A DNA stretch of 64,000 bases from the NCBI GenBank assembly GCA_963765625.1, contig CAVXXD010000018.1, positions 62,001 through 126,000 on the forward strand, in the 5' to 3' direction. The notes under the pieces were generated by a model, which ran no database searches, was not told the DNA's origin, and saw only the letters and a list, made by a program, of their open reading frames with translations. The DNA comes from CAVXXD01 sp963765625 (lineage in GTDB: Bacteria; Actinomycetota; Geothermincolia; Geothermincolales; Geothermincolaceae). Numbering within the stretch: the stretch's first letter is position 1; every line of letters starts with the position of its first letter. Positions 49,839 to 59,126 of this stretch are shown here, piece after piece. A program made the translations under genes and the position numbers.

Positions 49839-52779
49839 ATGGACTATAGAAGGATCAACCTGCTGATCATCACCGCGGTCATTCTGGCAGTGGCCGTGAT
49901 GGTCTTCTTTGACGTTTTCCCCTATTTCAGGCAGGACGAGGGCTCGACCGCCATGGTGGAAGCGGTCCAGGGAGAAGCGGTGGACAGCAGGCTCATCGTC
50001 GAACTGGGCGGTTCTTCCGAATGCACCATGCTGGATGAAGCCGGGGTGCTTGGAACCAACGGCCTCGAGGCCTACGCCAACCGCTTCGCCCAGGTCCGGG
50101 AAGGCCAGGAATTCGATTATGCCGTCAGCGGCCTGAGCTTCGAAAGCTTCGACCTCGAGGTCTGTTGCATCGAGGCGGGGGGATGCGGGCCGGGAGAGCG
50201 TGTCTTCACCGTATACGCCGACGGCGTGCCCCTGCCCGAACTGGCCGGCATCGACCTGGCGGCAGGGGCGGGGGCGGGCAGCCCCTGGCAGGCCAGGGCC
50301 AGGGGGGTGCGTGCGCCGGAGGGCCGTGTGGACATATCCTTCAAGGCCGAAGCCGGCCAGGCCACCGTGAGCTACATTCGCTTTCTCACCGGCAACCGTT
50401 CCGCGCTTGAGTTCAGCGCGATGGAGAGCCGCCACTGGGTTCCGGAGGCCATGCCCCTCTCCTACGCCAACGGCGAGGGCCAGAACCTGTCGGAGGTGGT
50501 GCTGGGGCGCTTCGGCTCCCGCTTCTGCGTCAATCCCGTGCCGCAGCTGCGCGGCTGGCGCCAGTCTCCACTGGGCACCTGGTCGGACGACCTTTCCGAG
50601 ATGGTCCTGGCCTTCCGTTCGGCCCAGGGAGAGATACGCTGTCTTCCCTTCACCTGCCGTTACCCGGTTTTCGAGGATGTGAGCCAGGAATCCACCCTGA
50701 CCGGGGTCGCCTACCACTGCAGCGACCCCGGGCTGCCTTTCTCCGTCAATCTCTACCTGGAGGCCCCTTTTTATCCCGAAGACCCCAAGGTGAGCTGCGC
50801 CCCCTTCTTCTACCTGAAGATAGAACTGGTCAACCCCACCGGCGCGCCGGTCGAGGGTGATTTTCTCTTCGCCCGGCCGCACCGCTACGTCTCGGTAGAA
50901 GACCGGCCCAGCGCGCTGCCAGGCGGCACCCCGGGATACCGCTTCGGCGAATGGTACGACTTCGAGGATGCCAGCTACACCGGGAGCGGCGCTTCAGGCG
51001 CCATGCGCTTCGAGGAGGCGGTGGCCCTAGACGACGCCACCGGGGTCACCTGGCGTTACGACGGAGTAGAGAAGGCGGAGGCGGAGTGGATGTGGGCAAG
51101 CCCAGACGGCTACCCGGTCATCTACAACCACAAGACCTTTACCTGGCGCCCCCGCGGCTTCTCCGGCTTCGCCTGGAGCTTCGACCTCAAGGCCGGCACC
51201 TCGGCGCGCAGGACCGTGGCGCTGGCGGGTTACCGGCGGGACGGGGTGATGGAGGTGCTGGGCGAACGCGGTTACAGCTTCTTCTACAACCAACCCGCGG
51301 CTGGAGCCTTCTCCTCCATCGAGGACGTAGTGGAGTATGCCCTGGGGCCGGAGCGTTCTTCCATAGAAGAAAAAACCGCTTTCTTCGACGGTGTCCTTTC
51401 CGGGCCATTCGCCTCGGGCCTGCCCGAGAACCTGGGGAACCTCACCGCCCTGGGGCTGCAGAGCTACATCGCCAACACCTGGTGGGTGGCCAACGATGCC
51501 GGGACAGGAATGGTTCGCCGCCTGGGAAGGGCCGCCTTTCTACTTCCTCTCCACCCTGGACGTGGAATACAACAGCGCCTGGTTCTATCTCTACTTCTGG
51601 CCGGACCTGCTGGACAAGCAACTGCGCCAGTGGGCGGTCTTCGAGAAGGAAGACGGGGCCGGTGCCTGGGCAACCCACGACATCGGCTCGGACAACCGCA
51701 TCATCGGCATGACTTACCCGCTCTTCGGCATGGAGGTGGAGGAGAACGCCGACTACATCCTGCTCCTCTACGCCTGTTGGAAGCAGACGGGAGACACCGG
51801 ACTGATGCGCGAGCTTTTCCCCCGTGCCGTTGCTTACCTCGATTACATCTTGGCCAGTGACACCGATGGAGACGGCCTCCCCGACCTCAAAGCCGACAAC
51901 AGTATCGACCAGGCTATAATGGCCTTCGTCTGCAGCCGCAACCAGACCTACCTGGGGGTCAAGGCGCTGGCGGCGGTCAAGGCGGTGGAGGAGATGGCCC
52001 GGGCTCAGGAACAGCCGCCGCAGGAGAGGCTGGCATCCTGCCAGTCCCAGCTCCAGCTGATCAACCAAACCCTGAGGGAGAAGATGTGGGCGGGCGACCA
52101 CTTCATCGTCTGCGACGATCCTCAATGGAACCAGGACGAGCGGGAAGCCTACTCCATCTACTCCGCCAACGGCCTGCTGTGGCTGCTGGCCTCGGGCGGG
52201 GAGAGCGGGCTGGAGCCCGACAACCTGGACCGTATGCGCGCCGACCTGGCCGCGGCGGAACAGGCGACCCGGCGGGAGTTCGGGTGTGTCCATTCCAGCG
52301 GGGGCGACGACTCCCAGTGGATTTCACAGAACGTCTGGCGCGACGCACTTGGCTTCTACCTCGGGACGGAAGGCTGGCCGGAGGGAGAGGCAGGACGCCT
52401 CGACGGCTACTGGAACCTGGAGTCGTGGTGGGCCCGCAACATGAACGGCTCCTACTACGACAGCGTCTACTATCGCGACCTGCCCGTGCCTGAGGGGCCG
52501 AAGCGCGGCGCCTACTACTGTTTCAACTACCTGGACCAGACCCTGGGTTATTACAGCCGGGGCGCGGTGACGCTGGCTCTTCCCGCGGCGCTGGGACGTC
52601 TCCGCGTGGACTTGGCGCGAGGCGTCGTCGATGCTGCCCCTGCCTCCCTGCCTGGCCGTGTGCCCGTCTTTGCCTGTGCCGACTGGGGAGCGGACGACCC
52701 CGGCGCCCGCATCCCCGTCCTGGTCTACGGCGCCGATGGGGACCTGCGGGAGACGGTCAACCCCACCCTGCTGCCGTAA
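49839..52779 (+). pseudogene. Membrane-anchored glycosidase-like (alpha/alpha)6-barrel protein, frame broken once
   Basis: The reconstructed ~980-residue protein has an N-terminal membrane helix (LLIITAVILAVAVMVFF), a large beta-rich region and a C-terminal all-helical barrel. The barrel carries EGPPFYFLSTLDVEYNSAWF, HDIGSDNRIIGMTYP and GMEVEENADYILLLYACWK, which resemble the glutaminase/DUF4965 and GH52/GH116-type barrels; the exact family is uncertain. The first frame leaves the protein near 51500 and the second carries the barrel. Removing one base near 51500-51508 joins them at NTWWVANDAG and EWFAAWEG. It starts at ATG 49839, six bases after TAGTAT (49827-49832), consistent with a leaderless mRNA. 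Confidence 0.7.
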
Positions 52780-52889
52780 TGGGGTCAGGTCTATCGTTTA
52801 TTATTTTCATCCAATATCTGGTAATGACGTCTTTCGGCCGGCCTGGAAAATTGTGGGAAAAAATAATAAACGATAGACCTGACCCCATT
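52778..52889. repeat. Large palindromic element (30-bp inverted repeats)
   Basis: Perfect 30-bp inverted arms (52778-52807 and 52860-52889) flank a 52-base loop. The left arm overlaps the stop codon TAA of the glycosidase-like gene and the right arm ends on the first base of the stop codon of the convergent CAP gene. Each arm has an AT-rich inner end (TTTATTATTTT), so the element could terminate transcription in both directions. It shares TGGGGTCAG with the element at 16746-16850. Confidence 0.85.
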
Positions 52890-53554
52890 CAGCTGAAGTT
52901 CTCGGTGATGTAGACCTTGCCGTCCTGGGTCACCACCACGCCCAGGCCTTCTTTTAAGAAGTAAGGCATGAGCATGTTTTCGCGGTGGCCTTCGCTCTGC
53001 ATCCAGCCGTCAACGGTGGAGCTGGCGATCTCCTCCAGGGTCTTGAAGTCGTACTCGGTCACCTGGCCGGTCCCCTTGTCGAAGGAATACGACTCGAAGA
53101 CGCTGTTCAGGTAGAGGTTCTCGGCTCCGTAGTATACGGTGTTGCCCACCCGGTTGGACGAATCGTAGCCGAACATCTTGTAGCGGGCGAAAAAGTCCTC
53201 GCCCTCCGGGCTGAGGTGCTCGAAGTAGTTGCGGTCCGCCATGTCCTGGCTGTGGTAACGGGCGATCTCGGAGAGGGGCTCTTCCCACTCCAGGGTGCCG
53301 AGGCCGTTCTCCTGCCGCTTGACGTTGACCAGTTCGTGGACGCGCAGCTCCAGCTCGCGCCGGTTGGCGGACAGGTTGTCCACTTGCTGCTGGAGGGCTT
53401 CCGCGGCTGACTGGGGATCCAGCGTAACCATGCCGTTGGACGGCTTCGACTCGGACAGGCTGCAGCCGGTCAGGTTGAGGCTGACGACCAGGCTGAATGC
53501 CAGCAGGGCCGTCAGGGCCGACGGCAGGGTCCCGCAACGCGCAAATCTGTTCAT
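52889..53554 (-). CDS. CAP-domain (SCP/PR-1-like) lipoprotein
   Basis: This ~221-residue secreted protein has a lipoprotein signal (MNRFARCGTLPSALTALLAF, then LTGC as lipobox) and a CAP domain. The latter shows ELVNVKRQENGLGTLEW, the metal-site-like HSQDMADRNYFEHLSPEG and SEGHRENMLMPYFLKEGLG. Bacterial CAP proteins are secreted and of unclear activity. ATG 53554 has a perfect TATAAT six bases upstream (53566-53561), a leaderless arrangement; upstream ATGs in the frame are ignored because they would bury the signal peptide. Confidence 0.88.
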   Translation of the reverse strand: MNRFARCGTLPSALTALLAFSLVVSLNLTGCSLSESKPSNGMVTLDPQSAAEALQQQVDNLSANRRELELRVHELVNVKRQENGLGTLEWEEPLSEIARYHSQDMADRNYFEHLSPEGEDFFARYKMFGYDSSNRVGNTVYYGAENLYLNSVFESYSFDKGTGQVTEYDFKTLEEIASSTVDGWMQSEGHRENMLMPYFLKEGLGVVVTQDGKVYITENFS

Positions 53555-53694
53555 GGCAATATTATAGCCTACCTGTTCCGCCCGGATAAAAGGATGTGGC
53601 CATCGGTGGATAGTGGCGGGGGGATGGACGATAATTGAATAGACGGCCGCTTTCGCCCTTACGATAAGGACATGGAAAGAAGGAGGGGATGATG

Positions 53695-54729
53695 ATGCGG
53701 ATCGCACTGATGGGAGCCGGCTCCATGGGAACCGTCATAGGCGCCCTGATCAGCAAGGCCGGCCTGGATATCACCATGGTCGATGCCAACCAGGCGCACG
53801 TGGATGCCTTGAACGCCAAAGGAGCGCGCATCACCGGGCACATGGAGTTCACCGTGCCGGTGAAAGCCATCACCCCGGACCAGTTGGACGGCCTCTTCGA
53901 CCTGGTCATATACCTGGTCAAGACCACCTACGACGAAGCCGCCCTCCCCCAGATCATCCCTCACCTCGGCCCGGAGAGCATGCTGGTCACCCTCCAGAAC
54001 GGCGTGCCGGAGGAGAAGGTGGCCGCCGCGGTAGACCGGGATCGCACCCTGGGCGGGGCTATCGGCTGGGGCGCCACCTGGCTCGAACCGGGGGTGTCCG
54101 AGCTCACCAGTGAGCAGGAGAAGATGACCTTCGACCTGGGCGAGTTGGATGGCCGCATCACCCCGCGGCTGGAGAGGGTCAAGCGAGTGCTGGACACCTG
54201 CGGCGAGGTGGTATTGAGCGAGAACCTGGTAGGGGTGCGCTGGACCAAGCTGCTGGCCAATGTGAGCATGTCCGGCCTGGGCGCGGCCATCGACGGTACC
54301 TACGGCACCATCCTCGACGACGACAAGGCCACGGCCGCGGCCCTCTGCATCATCATCGAGACCATCCTCACTGCCAGGGCCATGGGGATAAAAATGGAGC
54401 CCATGCAGGGCGTCGACCCCCTGGTGATGCTGGACGTGGCCGGGCAGGGACTGGAGACCGCCATGAGCGTGGTGCGCATGGTCTGGGGTCCCCACCGTGA
54501 CCAGGTACCCAGCATGCTGCAGGACCTGCGCAAGGGGCTGGCATGCGAGGTGGAGGCGCTCAACGGCTACCTATCGGCCAGGTCGTCCGAGGCCGGGGTG
54601 GCCACCCCCGTCAACGACAAGGTGGCGGAGATCATCCGCGCCATACAGGCCAAGGAGAGGCCCCTGGCCTTTTCCAACCTTGACGCCATCGAAGTGCCCG
54701 ACCTTTCTTTCTACCTGGAAGGAAGTTGA
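53695..54729 (+). CDS. Ketopantoate reductase-family protein (PanE/ApbA)
   Basis: This 344-residue NADPH-dependent enzyme has the Rossmann start MRIALMGAGSMGTVIGALIS, the middle motif VTLQNGVPEEKVAAAV, and the C-terminal helix with NVSMSGLGAAIDGTYG. It reduces 2-dehydropantoate to pantoate on the way to CoA, or acts as a related ketoacid reductase. Three ATGs in a row (53689, 53692, 53695) lie after AAGGAGG; the third has the best spacing. The stop overlaps the ferredoxin start as TGATG, so the two are coupled. Confidence 0.87.
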   Translation: MRIALMGAGSMGTVIGALISKAGLDITMVDANQAHVDALNAKGARITGHMEFTVPVKAITPDQLDGLFDLVIYLVKTTYDEAALPQIIPHLGPESMLVTLQNGVPEEKVAAAVDRDRTLGGAIGWGATWLEPGVSELTSEQEKMTFDLGELDGRITPRLERVKRVLDTCGEVVLSENLVGVRWTKLLANVSMSGLGAAIDGTYGTILDDDKATAAALCIIIETILTARAMGIKMEPMQGVDPLVMLDVAGQGLETAMSVVRMVWGPHRDQVPSMLQDLRKGLACEVEALNGYLSARSSEAGVATPVNDKVAEIIRAIQAKERPLAFSNLDAIEVPDLSFYLEGS

Positions 54730-55124
54730 TGTACGTAGTCAAAAAGGAGCTCTGCGTCGGTTGCGGTGTCTGCCTCAGTCTCTGCCGCATGGGGGCGGTG
54801 AAGATGAAGCAGGACATCGCGGTCATCGATTACCAGCGCTGCGGCGAATGCGGCAAGTGCTACGACGCCTGCCGGCAGAAGGCCATCTGCGAACCCAATG
54901 GAACGCGCCGCATCCCCCAGGTCATGCAGCCCATGTACGGTCGGCCGGAGAGTGCTTTTCCCATCGATGGCTCGGAGAAGAAGGACCAGCCCCAGGGCGG
55001 CCCGGTACGCGTCTCCGATGCCGAGAGGCAGGAGAGGATAAGGGCCGCGGACTCCATTACCGCCGGTGGTCCAGTGACAAGAAAGCTGTCCGGAGTGCTT
55101 TCCAGGCGGAACCGCCCACGTTGA
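54729..55124 (+). CDS. Two-cluster [4Fe-4S] ferredoxin-like protein
   Basis: This 131-residue protein has two [4Fe-4S] motifs at its start, CVGCGVCLSLC and CGECGKCYDAC, each CX2CX2CX3C followed later by the fourth cysteine pattern. A ~75-residue hydrophilic tail follows, with no further cysteines. It is a small soluble electron carrier. Coupled translation with the ketopantoate reductase suggests it feeds or takes electrons from an adjacent oxidoreductase, but the reductase itself uses NADPH, so the link is inference. Confidence 0.85.
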   Translation: MYVVKKELCVGCGVCLSLCRMGAVKMKQDIAVIDYQRCGECGKCYDACRQKAICEPNGTRRIPQVMQPMYGRPESAFPIDGSEKKDQPQGGPVRVSDAERQERIRAADSITAGGPVTRKLSGVLSRRNRPR

Positions 55125-55169
55125 ACGGAACGGCCGGCCGTCGGGCCGGCCGGCTCGACCCCGGATGCG

Positions 55170-55912
55170 TCAGCTGATCCGGACGCAGGCTTCCTTGTCG
55201 AAGGGGTTGGTCCGCACTGCCAGCGAGAACAGGTAAGGATAGGCGTTCTTGAGGTGCTTGAGGTACTGCAGCCACTCGAAGGTCAACAGCTGGAAAACGC
55301 GGCGGATGTCGCCTTCGATATGCTTGAAATCGGCCGGGCTCAATTGGTCGAGGCTCATCCCGGAAGAGGAGTTCCTCCGCGAGATGGTTGGTAGCCCAGA
55401 GCAGGTCGGTGAAGGTGTCGTGCTCCAGCAGGTTGGGGTTCTCCAGAAGCCTTAGAAAGAAATCCCTTTCCTCGAGCATAAAGCTTCGCAGTTCCATCAG
55501 ATCACACTTTGCGGGATCGACGTGGTACTCGAAACTCCGCGCTTCGTTGGCTGTCTTCTTGAAATCAGCGTCCTCCCACTTGCCGGTGAACCTCATCTTT
55601 TCCGCCAGCTCGGCCGGGCATATCCCCACCTCGATGAACCTCTTGAGCAGGTCCAGCCCCATCTCGCTGAAGAAAGCCCCGATGACCATGTTCATCTTCT
55701 CCATGGTGGCCCGCTTCTCGCGAAAGCCCAGCATACGGTCGACGATGAGGGTGACCAGCAGTACTTCGATGGGGAGGAAAGCCAGATCTCCCAACCAGGT
55801 AGATGTAGATGTGATGAGCGTCCCCGAAAATGAGATAGTGCATCAAATAAAGCGTCAGGGATAGAAGCACCAGGCTCGCCCCCAGTGCGATCAACCAGCC
55901 GTTACGCTTCAT
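55170..55912 (-). pseudogene. Small membrane protein, frame broken twice
   Basis: The reconstructed ~245-residue protein starts with MKRNGWLIALGASLVLLSL, has a second helix region (LMHYLIFGDAHHIYIYLVGD then LAFLPIEVLLVTLIVDRM), and a helical cytosolic domain ending NPFDKEACVRIS. The frame is broken at 55790-55792 and again at 55359-55361; in each case removing one G from a GGG run (minus strand) restores it. I do not recognise a named family. ATG 55912 has GGAGG 5 bases upstream. It reads away from the GDT1 gene. Confidence 0.6.
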
Positions 55913-55980
55913 CTCATCCTCCTTTGCACGTGTAAGACCCACATCATTATATTTCCCCGCGGTGCCGAAGCAAACAGGGA

Positions 55981-56544
55981 TCAGGCGATACCCATGATCA
56001 TGGCCAGGCCGAAGACGATGAAGATCACCCCGGCGATCTTGTGCATTTTGTCTGGCGATATCCAGCGGGTCAGCCGGCTGCCCACCAGCACGGCCAGCAG
56101 GGACGAGGCCCACAGCGCCAGGGTGCCCCCGACGAAGACGGAGATGGGCGCGCCGTAACGGGCGCTGAGGGCCACCAGGGTGAGCTGGGTCTTGTCGCCC
56201 AGCTCCATCAGCAGGATAAGCAGGAAGACCTTGAGGAAGCCACTCCGCACCGCCTTTTCTTCCGCCCGGTCCCCGCCTTCTTTCTTGAAGATGGAGAGCA
56301 GCCCGAAGATGATCATCACTCCGCCTGCGGTCAGCTGCATCACCCGCAGGGGGATGAGGTGGTAAAAGACGGTCCCCAGCGCCACGGCCACCAGGTCGAG
56401 CAGGAAAAAGGCGGTCATGGCTCCGGCCAGTACCGCCCCGGCCCGGTGCCGGGTGGCCAGGGTGAGCAGGATGATCTGGGTCTTGTCTCCCAGTTCGGCC
56501 AGGAAGACCAACCCGAACACCGCCAGGATTATTTCGACGTTCAT
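55981..56544 (-). CDS. TMEM165/GDT1-family cation transporter (UPF0016)
   Basis: This 187-residue protein has six or so helices and two copies of the family motif, FLAELGDKTQIILLTLA and LMELGDKTQLTLVALS (E-x-G-D-K-T). Relatives export Mn2+ or Ca2+ in bacteria (MneA-type). The central loop (KKEGGDRAEEKAVR) is short. ATG 56544 has TAGCAT (56556-56551) exactly six bases upstream, another leaderless-type start. It diverges from pafB. Confidence 0.92.
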   Translation of the reverse strand: MNVEIILAVFGLVFLAELGDKTQIILLTLATRHRAGAVLAGAMTAFFLLDLVAVALGTVFYHLIPLRVMQLTAGGVMIIFGLLSIFKKEGGDRAEEKAVRSGFLKVFLLILLMELGDKTQLTLVALSARYGAPISVFVGGTLALWASSLLAVLVGSRLTRWISPDKMHKIAGVIFIVFGLAMIMGIA

Positions 56545-56621
56545 GGTGATATGCTACTACAATCACTGTGCGGCGATGCATATAATATAGACAGACAATC
56601 GAGGGCCGAGAGGGAACCCCT

Positions 56622-57635
56622 ATGAGCAGAAAGAAAACCGAGCGGCAGTTGAATCTCATCGCCATGCTGCTTAATGCCAGGATGCCGGTCACCCTGGACC
56701 AGATCCGGGACAACGTCGAAGGTTACAAGCAGGATGACGTCAACTCCTTCAAGCGCATGTTCGAGCGGGACAAGCGCGAACTGCGCGACATGGGCATACC
56801 CATCGAGGTGGAGCCCACTGACTTCTTTGGTGAGGAGCAGGGCTACCGCATTCCCAAGGACGCCTACTACCTGCCGGAGATCGACTTCGACCCCGACGAG
56901 CGCCTGGCGCTGTGGCTGCTTCACAAGCTGGTGCGGCAGGGGACCTTTCCCCTTTCCCACGAGCTCCAGAACGCCCTGCTCAAGCTGAGCCTGGACCTGG
57001 GGACGGAAGAAGCGGAAGCCAAACCCGCCCTGGACTGGATCGTCTCGGAGGACCGCCTGGCGGAGGAGAACATGTCCCTGTTGCTCAAAGCGGTCATCGA
57101 CCGCAAGCGGGTCAGGTTCGCCTACCTCGCCCTCCACGACGAGGAGCCCAAGGAACGGGAAGTTGACCCCTACGGCATCTTCTTCGAGCATGGCAGCTGG
57201 TACCTGGTGGGGCATTGCCACCTCCGTAACGGCATAAGATGTTTCCGCGTCTCCCGCATCCACGGCGAGTCGGCACTGGTGGCCGCGGGCTCGGCTTCGC
57301 CCGACTTCGAGCGGCCGCCCGATTTTAAGGTGCGCGACTACTCAGCCAGGCTTCCCTGGGAGTTCGAGGACGGACCCGAGTTCAAGGCGGTGATCCGTTT
57401 CTCCCCCAAGCTGGCCCGCTGGGTCAAGGAGAACCTGGCGCCCTACAGCTACGGCTACAAGGGTGACAAGGAAGGTTACGGCACACTGACCCTGAAGGCC
57501 AGGAGCCGGGACACCCTTCTTGGCTGGGCGCTCTCCTTCGGGGAAGACGCCGAGGTGCTGGGGCCGCCCGCCCTGCGTGAAGCCATGCGCTCGAGGCTCA
57601 AGGAGATGAAGAGCGCTCTTTCGGGAAAGAAGTGA
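56622..57635 (+). CDS. pafB: WYL-domain transcriptional regulator PafB-like
   Basis: This 337-residue regulator has an N-terminal helix-turn-helix region (LNLIAMLLNARMPVTLDQIR), a WYL domain (FEHGSWYLVGHCHL, FRVSRIHG) and a C-terminal WCX extension (KAVIRFSPKLARWVKEN). In actinobacteria PafB and PafC form a heterodimer that turns on DNA-damage genes when the WYL domain binds single-stranded DNA. The gene pair here is in the same order and abutting. A TATAAT at about 56581-56586 gives a short leader. No proteasome gene is adjacent, unlike in mycobacteria. Confidence 0.88.
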   Translation: MSRKKTERQLNLIAMLLNARMPVTLDQIRDNVEGYKQDDVNSFKRMFERDKRELRDMGIPIEVEPTDFFGEEQGYRIPKDAYYLPEIDFDPDERLALWLLHKLVRQGTFPLSHELQNALLKLSLDLGTEEAEAKPALDWIVSEDRLAEENMSLLLKAVIDRKRVRFAYLALHDEEPKEREVDPYGIFFEHGSWYLVGHCHLRNGIRCFRVSRIHGESALVAAGSASPDFERPPDFKVRDYSARLPWEFEDGPEFKAVIRFSPKLARWVKENLAPYSYGYKGDKEGYGTLTLKARSRDTLLGWALSFGEDAEVLGPPALREAMRSRLKEMKSALSGKK

Positions 57636-57639
57636 TGGG

Positions 57640-58614
57640 ATGGCCAGGACCGATTCACAGATATACCGCCTGCTCAACCTGATTCCCTACATCATCCAGC
57701 ACCCCGGGGTGACAGTGGACGAGGTCTGCGGGGTTTTCGACATCGGCCGCAATGAACTGGTGCAGGAACTCGAGCTGATCAACCTGTGCGGCAAGCCGTC
57801 GTATGCCCCCGACGACCTCATCGAGGTCACCTTCGAGGGGGAAAGCATCTACATCCGCATGGCCGACTATTTCTCCCGCCCCTTCAAGTTCACTGCCAGC
57901 GAGCTCATCTCCCTCTACCTCGCGGGCCGAGCCCTCTCCGACCTGGCCGGCCTGAAGGAGGCGGCCACCTTCCAGTCGGCCCTGTCCAAGCTGGAGCGGG
58001 CTCTCCTCTCGGGTGAGAAGGCCGACCTCCAGGCCATGGGTGACCAGCTGGAGATGCGGCCGGACACCCCCGACCAGCCGAAGCTCCAGAGGCTGCGGGA
58101 GGCCATGGAGGAACGCCGCCAGATCGAGATGGAGTATTACAGCTCGGGCCGGGATGTCCTCACCCGCCGGCGCCTCAACCCCCTCAACCTCTTCTTCGGC
58201 TCCGGCCACTGGTACCTGCTGGGATGGGACCACCTCTCCGGGGAGAACCGCCTCTTCCGGGTGGACCGCATCCTCGACTTCAAGACCCTGCGCAACAAGT
58301 TCAAGCCCGAGGACTTCGTAACCCGGGAGGAGGCACAGGAGTTCCCGGTGGACATGGGACGGTTCAAGGGCCGCGAGGTACGCCTGCGCTTCGCCCCCTT
58401 TTATGCCAACTGGGTCATGGAGCAGGAGATGTTCTCGGAGAGCGTCAAGGAGAAGGACGGCTCGGTGCTTTGCACCCTCTACGCCGAGAGCTTCGCCTGG
58501 CTGGAGAAGGAACTGCTGCGCTACGGGACAGCGGTGGAGATACTGGGACCCCCGGAGCTGCGCCGGGACGTCCTGCGGAGGATAAACAACCTGCTCAAGA
58601 TGTATGCGGACTAG
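57640..58614 (+). CDS. pafC: WYL-domain transcriptional regulator PafC-like
   Basis: This 324-residue regulator has an N-terminal DNA-binding region (QIYRLLNLIPYIIQHPGVTV), a WYL domain (GSGHWYLLGWDHL, FRVDRILD) and a C-terminal WCX region. It starts four bases after the pafB stop. Together they should act as the PafBC DNA-damage activator known from mycobacteria; co-transcription is likely. The stop is followed immediately by a palindromic repeat element. Confidence 0.88.
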   Translation: MARTDSQIYRLLNLIPYIIQHPGVTVDEVCGVFDIGRNELVQELELINLCGKPSYAPDDLIEVTFEGESIYIRMADYFSRPFKFTASELISLYLAGRALSDLAGLKEAATFQSALSKLERALLSGEKADLQAMGDQLEMRPDTPDQPKLQRLREAMEERRQIEMEYYSSGRDVLTRRRLNPLNLFFGSGHWYLLGWDHLSGENRLFRVDRILDFKTLRNKFKPEDFVTREEAQEFPVDMGRFKGREVRLRFAPFYANWVMEQEMFSESVKEKDGSVLCTLYAESFAWLEKELLRYGTAVEILGPPELRRDVLRRINNLLKMYAD

Positions 58615-58615
58615 T

Positions 58616-58690
58616 TGTCGTCGCGAGCGAAGCGCGGCGATCTTAGAAAACGAGAAGGTTGCTTCGTCACTACGTTCTTCCCAATGACAC
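58616..58690. repeat. Palindromic intergenic repeat (copy 2)
   Basis: Directly after the pafC stop, the left arm TGTCGTCGCGAGCGAAGC (about 58616-58633) faces the right arm GCTTCGTCACTACGTTCT (from 58661), which ends in CAATGACA. The outer TGTC/GACA ends and the GCGAAGC cores are inverted. It matches the copy at 49746-49823 and, from memory, a palindromic repeat spread through many unrelated bacterial genomes. There is no gene inside. Confidence 0.7.
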
Positions 58691-58703
58691 CTGATTGGGT
58701 TGA

Positions 58704-58961
58704 TTACGGCCTTTTCTTGAGGTAAGTCTGGTTGAAGCGCTCGAGGGTCATGTTCTCCAGGTTTCCCTTGATCTCCTTCTCGGTGCGCCGCGCCCGGTCC
58801 AGTTCACGGTGTCTCTCGCCGTAGACGATGCGCTGAGTGCGGAAATCCCAGATCTCTACCAGGAAACCCTCACCGAATTCGGCATCTACAAAGCCCTTGC
58901 TGATACGAACCTTGTAGATGTCCTTGGCGGTGTTGCTAGTGTCCTTGCTCATACTCTCCAT
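58704..58961 (-). CDS. Unknown 85-residue charged protein
   Basis: This 85-residue hydrophilic protein (start MSKDTSNTAKDIYKV if the second ATG is used) has a beta-like segment FGEGFLVEIWDFRTQRIVYG and a basic C terminus. ATG 58961 or 58952 may be the start; a GGAG lies 3 bases before the second. I recognise no family. It stands alone between the repeat element and the lipoprotein gene on the opposite strand. Confidence 0.55.
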   Translation of the reverse strand: MESMSKDTSNTAKDIYKVRISKGFVDAEFGEGFLVEIWDFRTQRIVYGERHRELDRARRTEKEIKGNLENMTLERFNQTYLKKRP

Positions 58962-59126
58962 TCCGGCTTCTCGACGCGGAAGAAGGCTTCCCTCCGGGTC
59001 TGCAACATTCTATCATTCCTGGATTATTATTCAAAATGACCAGGGCGTAGCTTCCGCTGCCGGAGGCCGTGCCGGTTGAGGCCCGACCTGACCGGGCATG
59101 CTGCCGGTGTGCTAAAATTTCATCAG

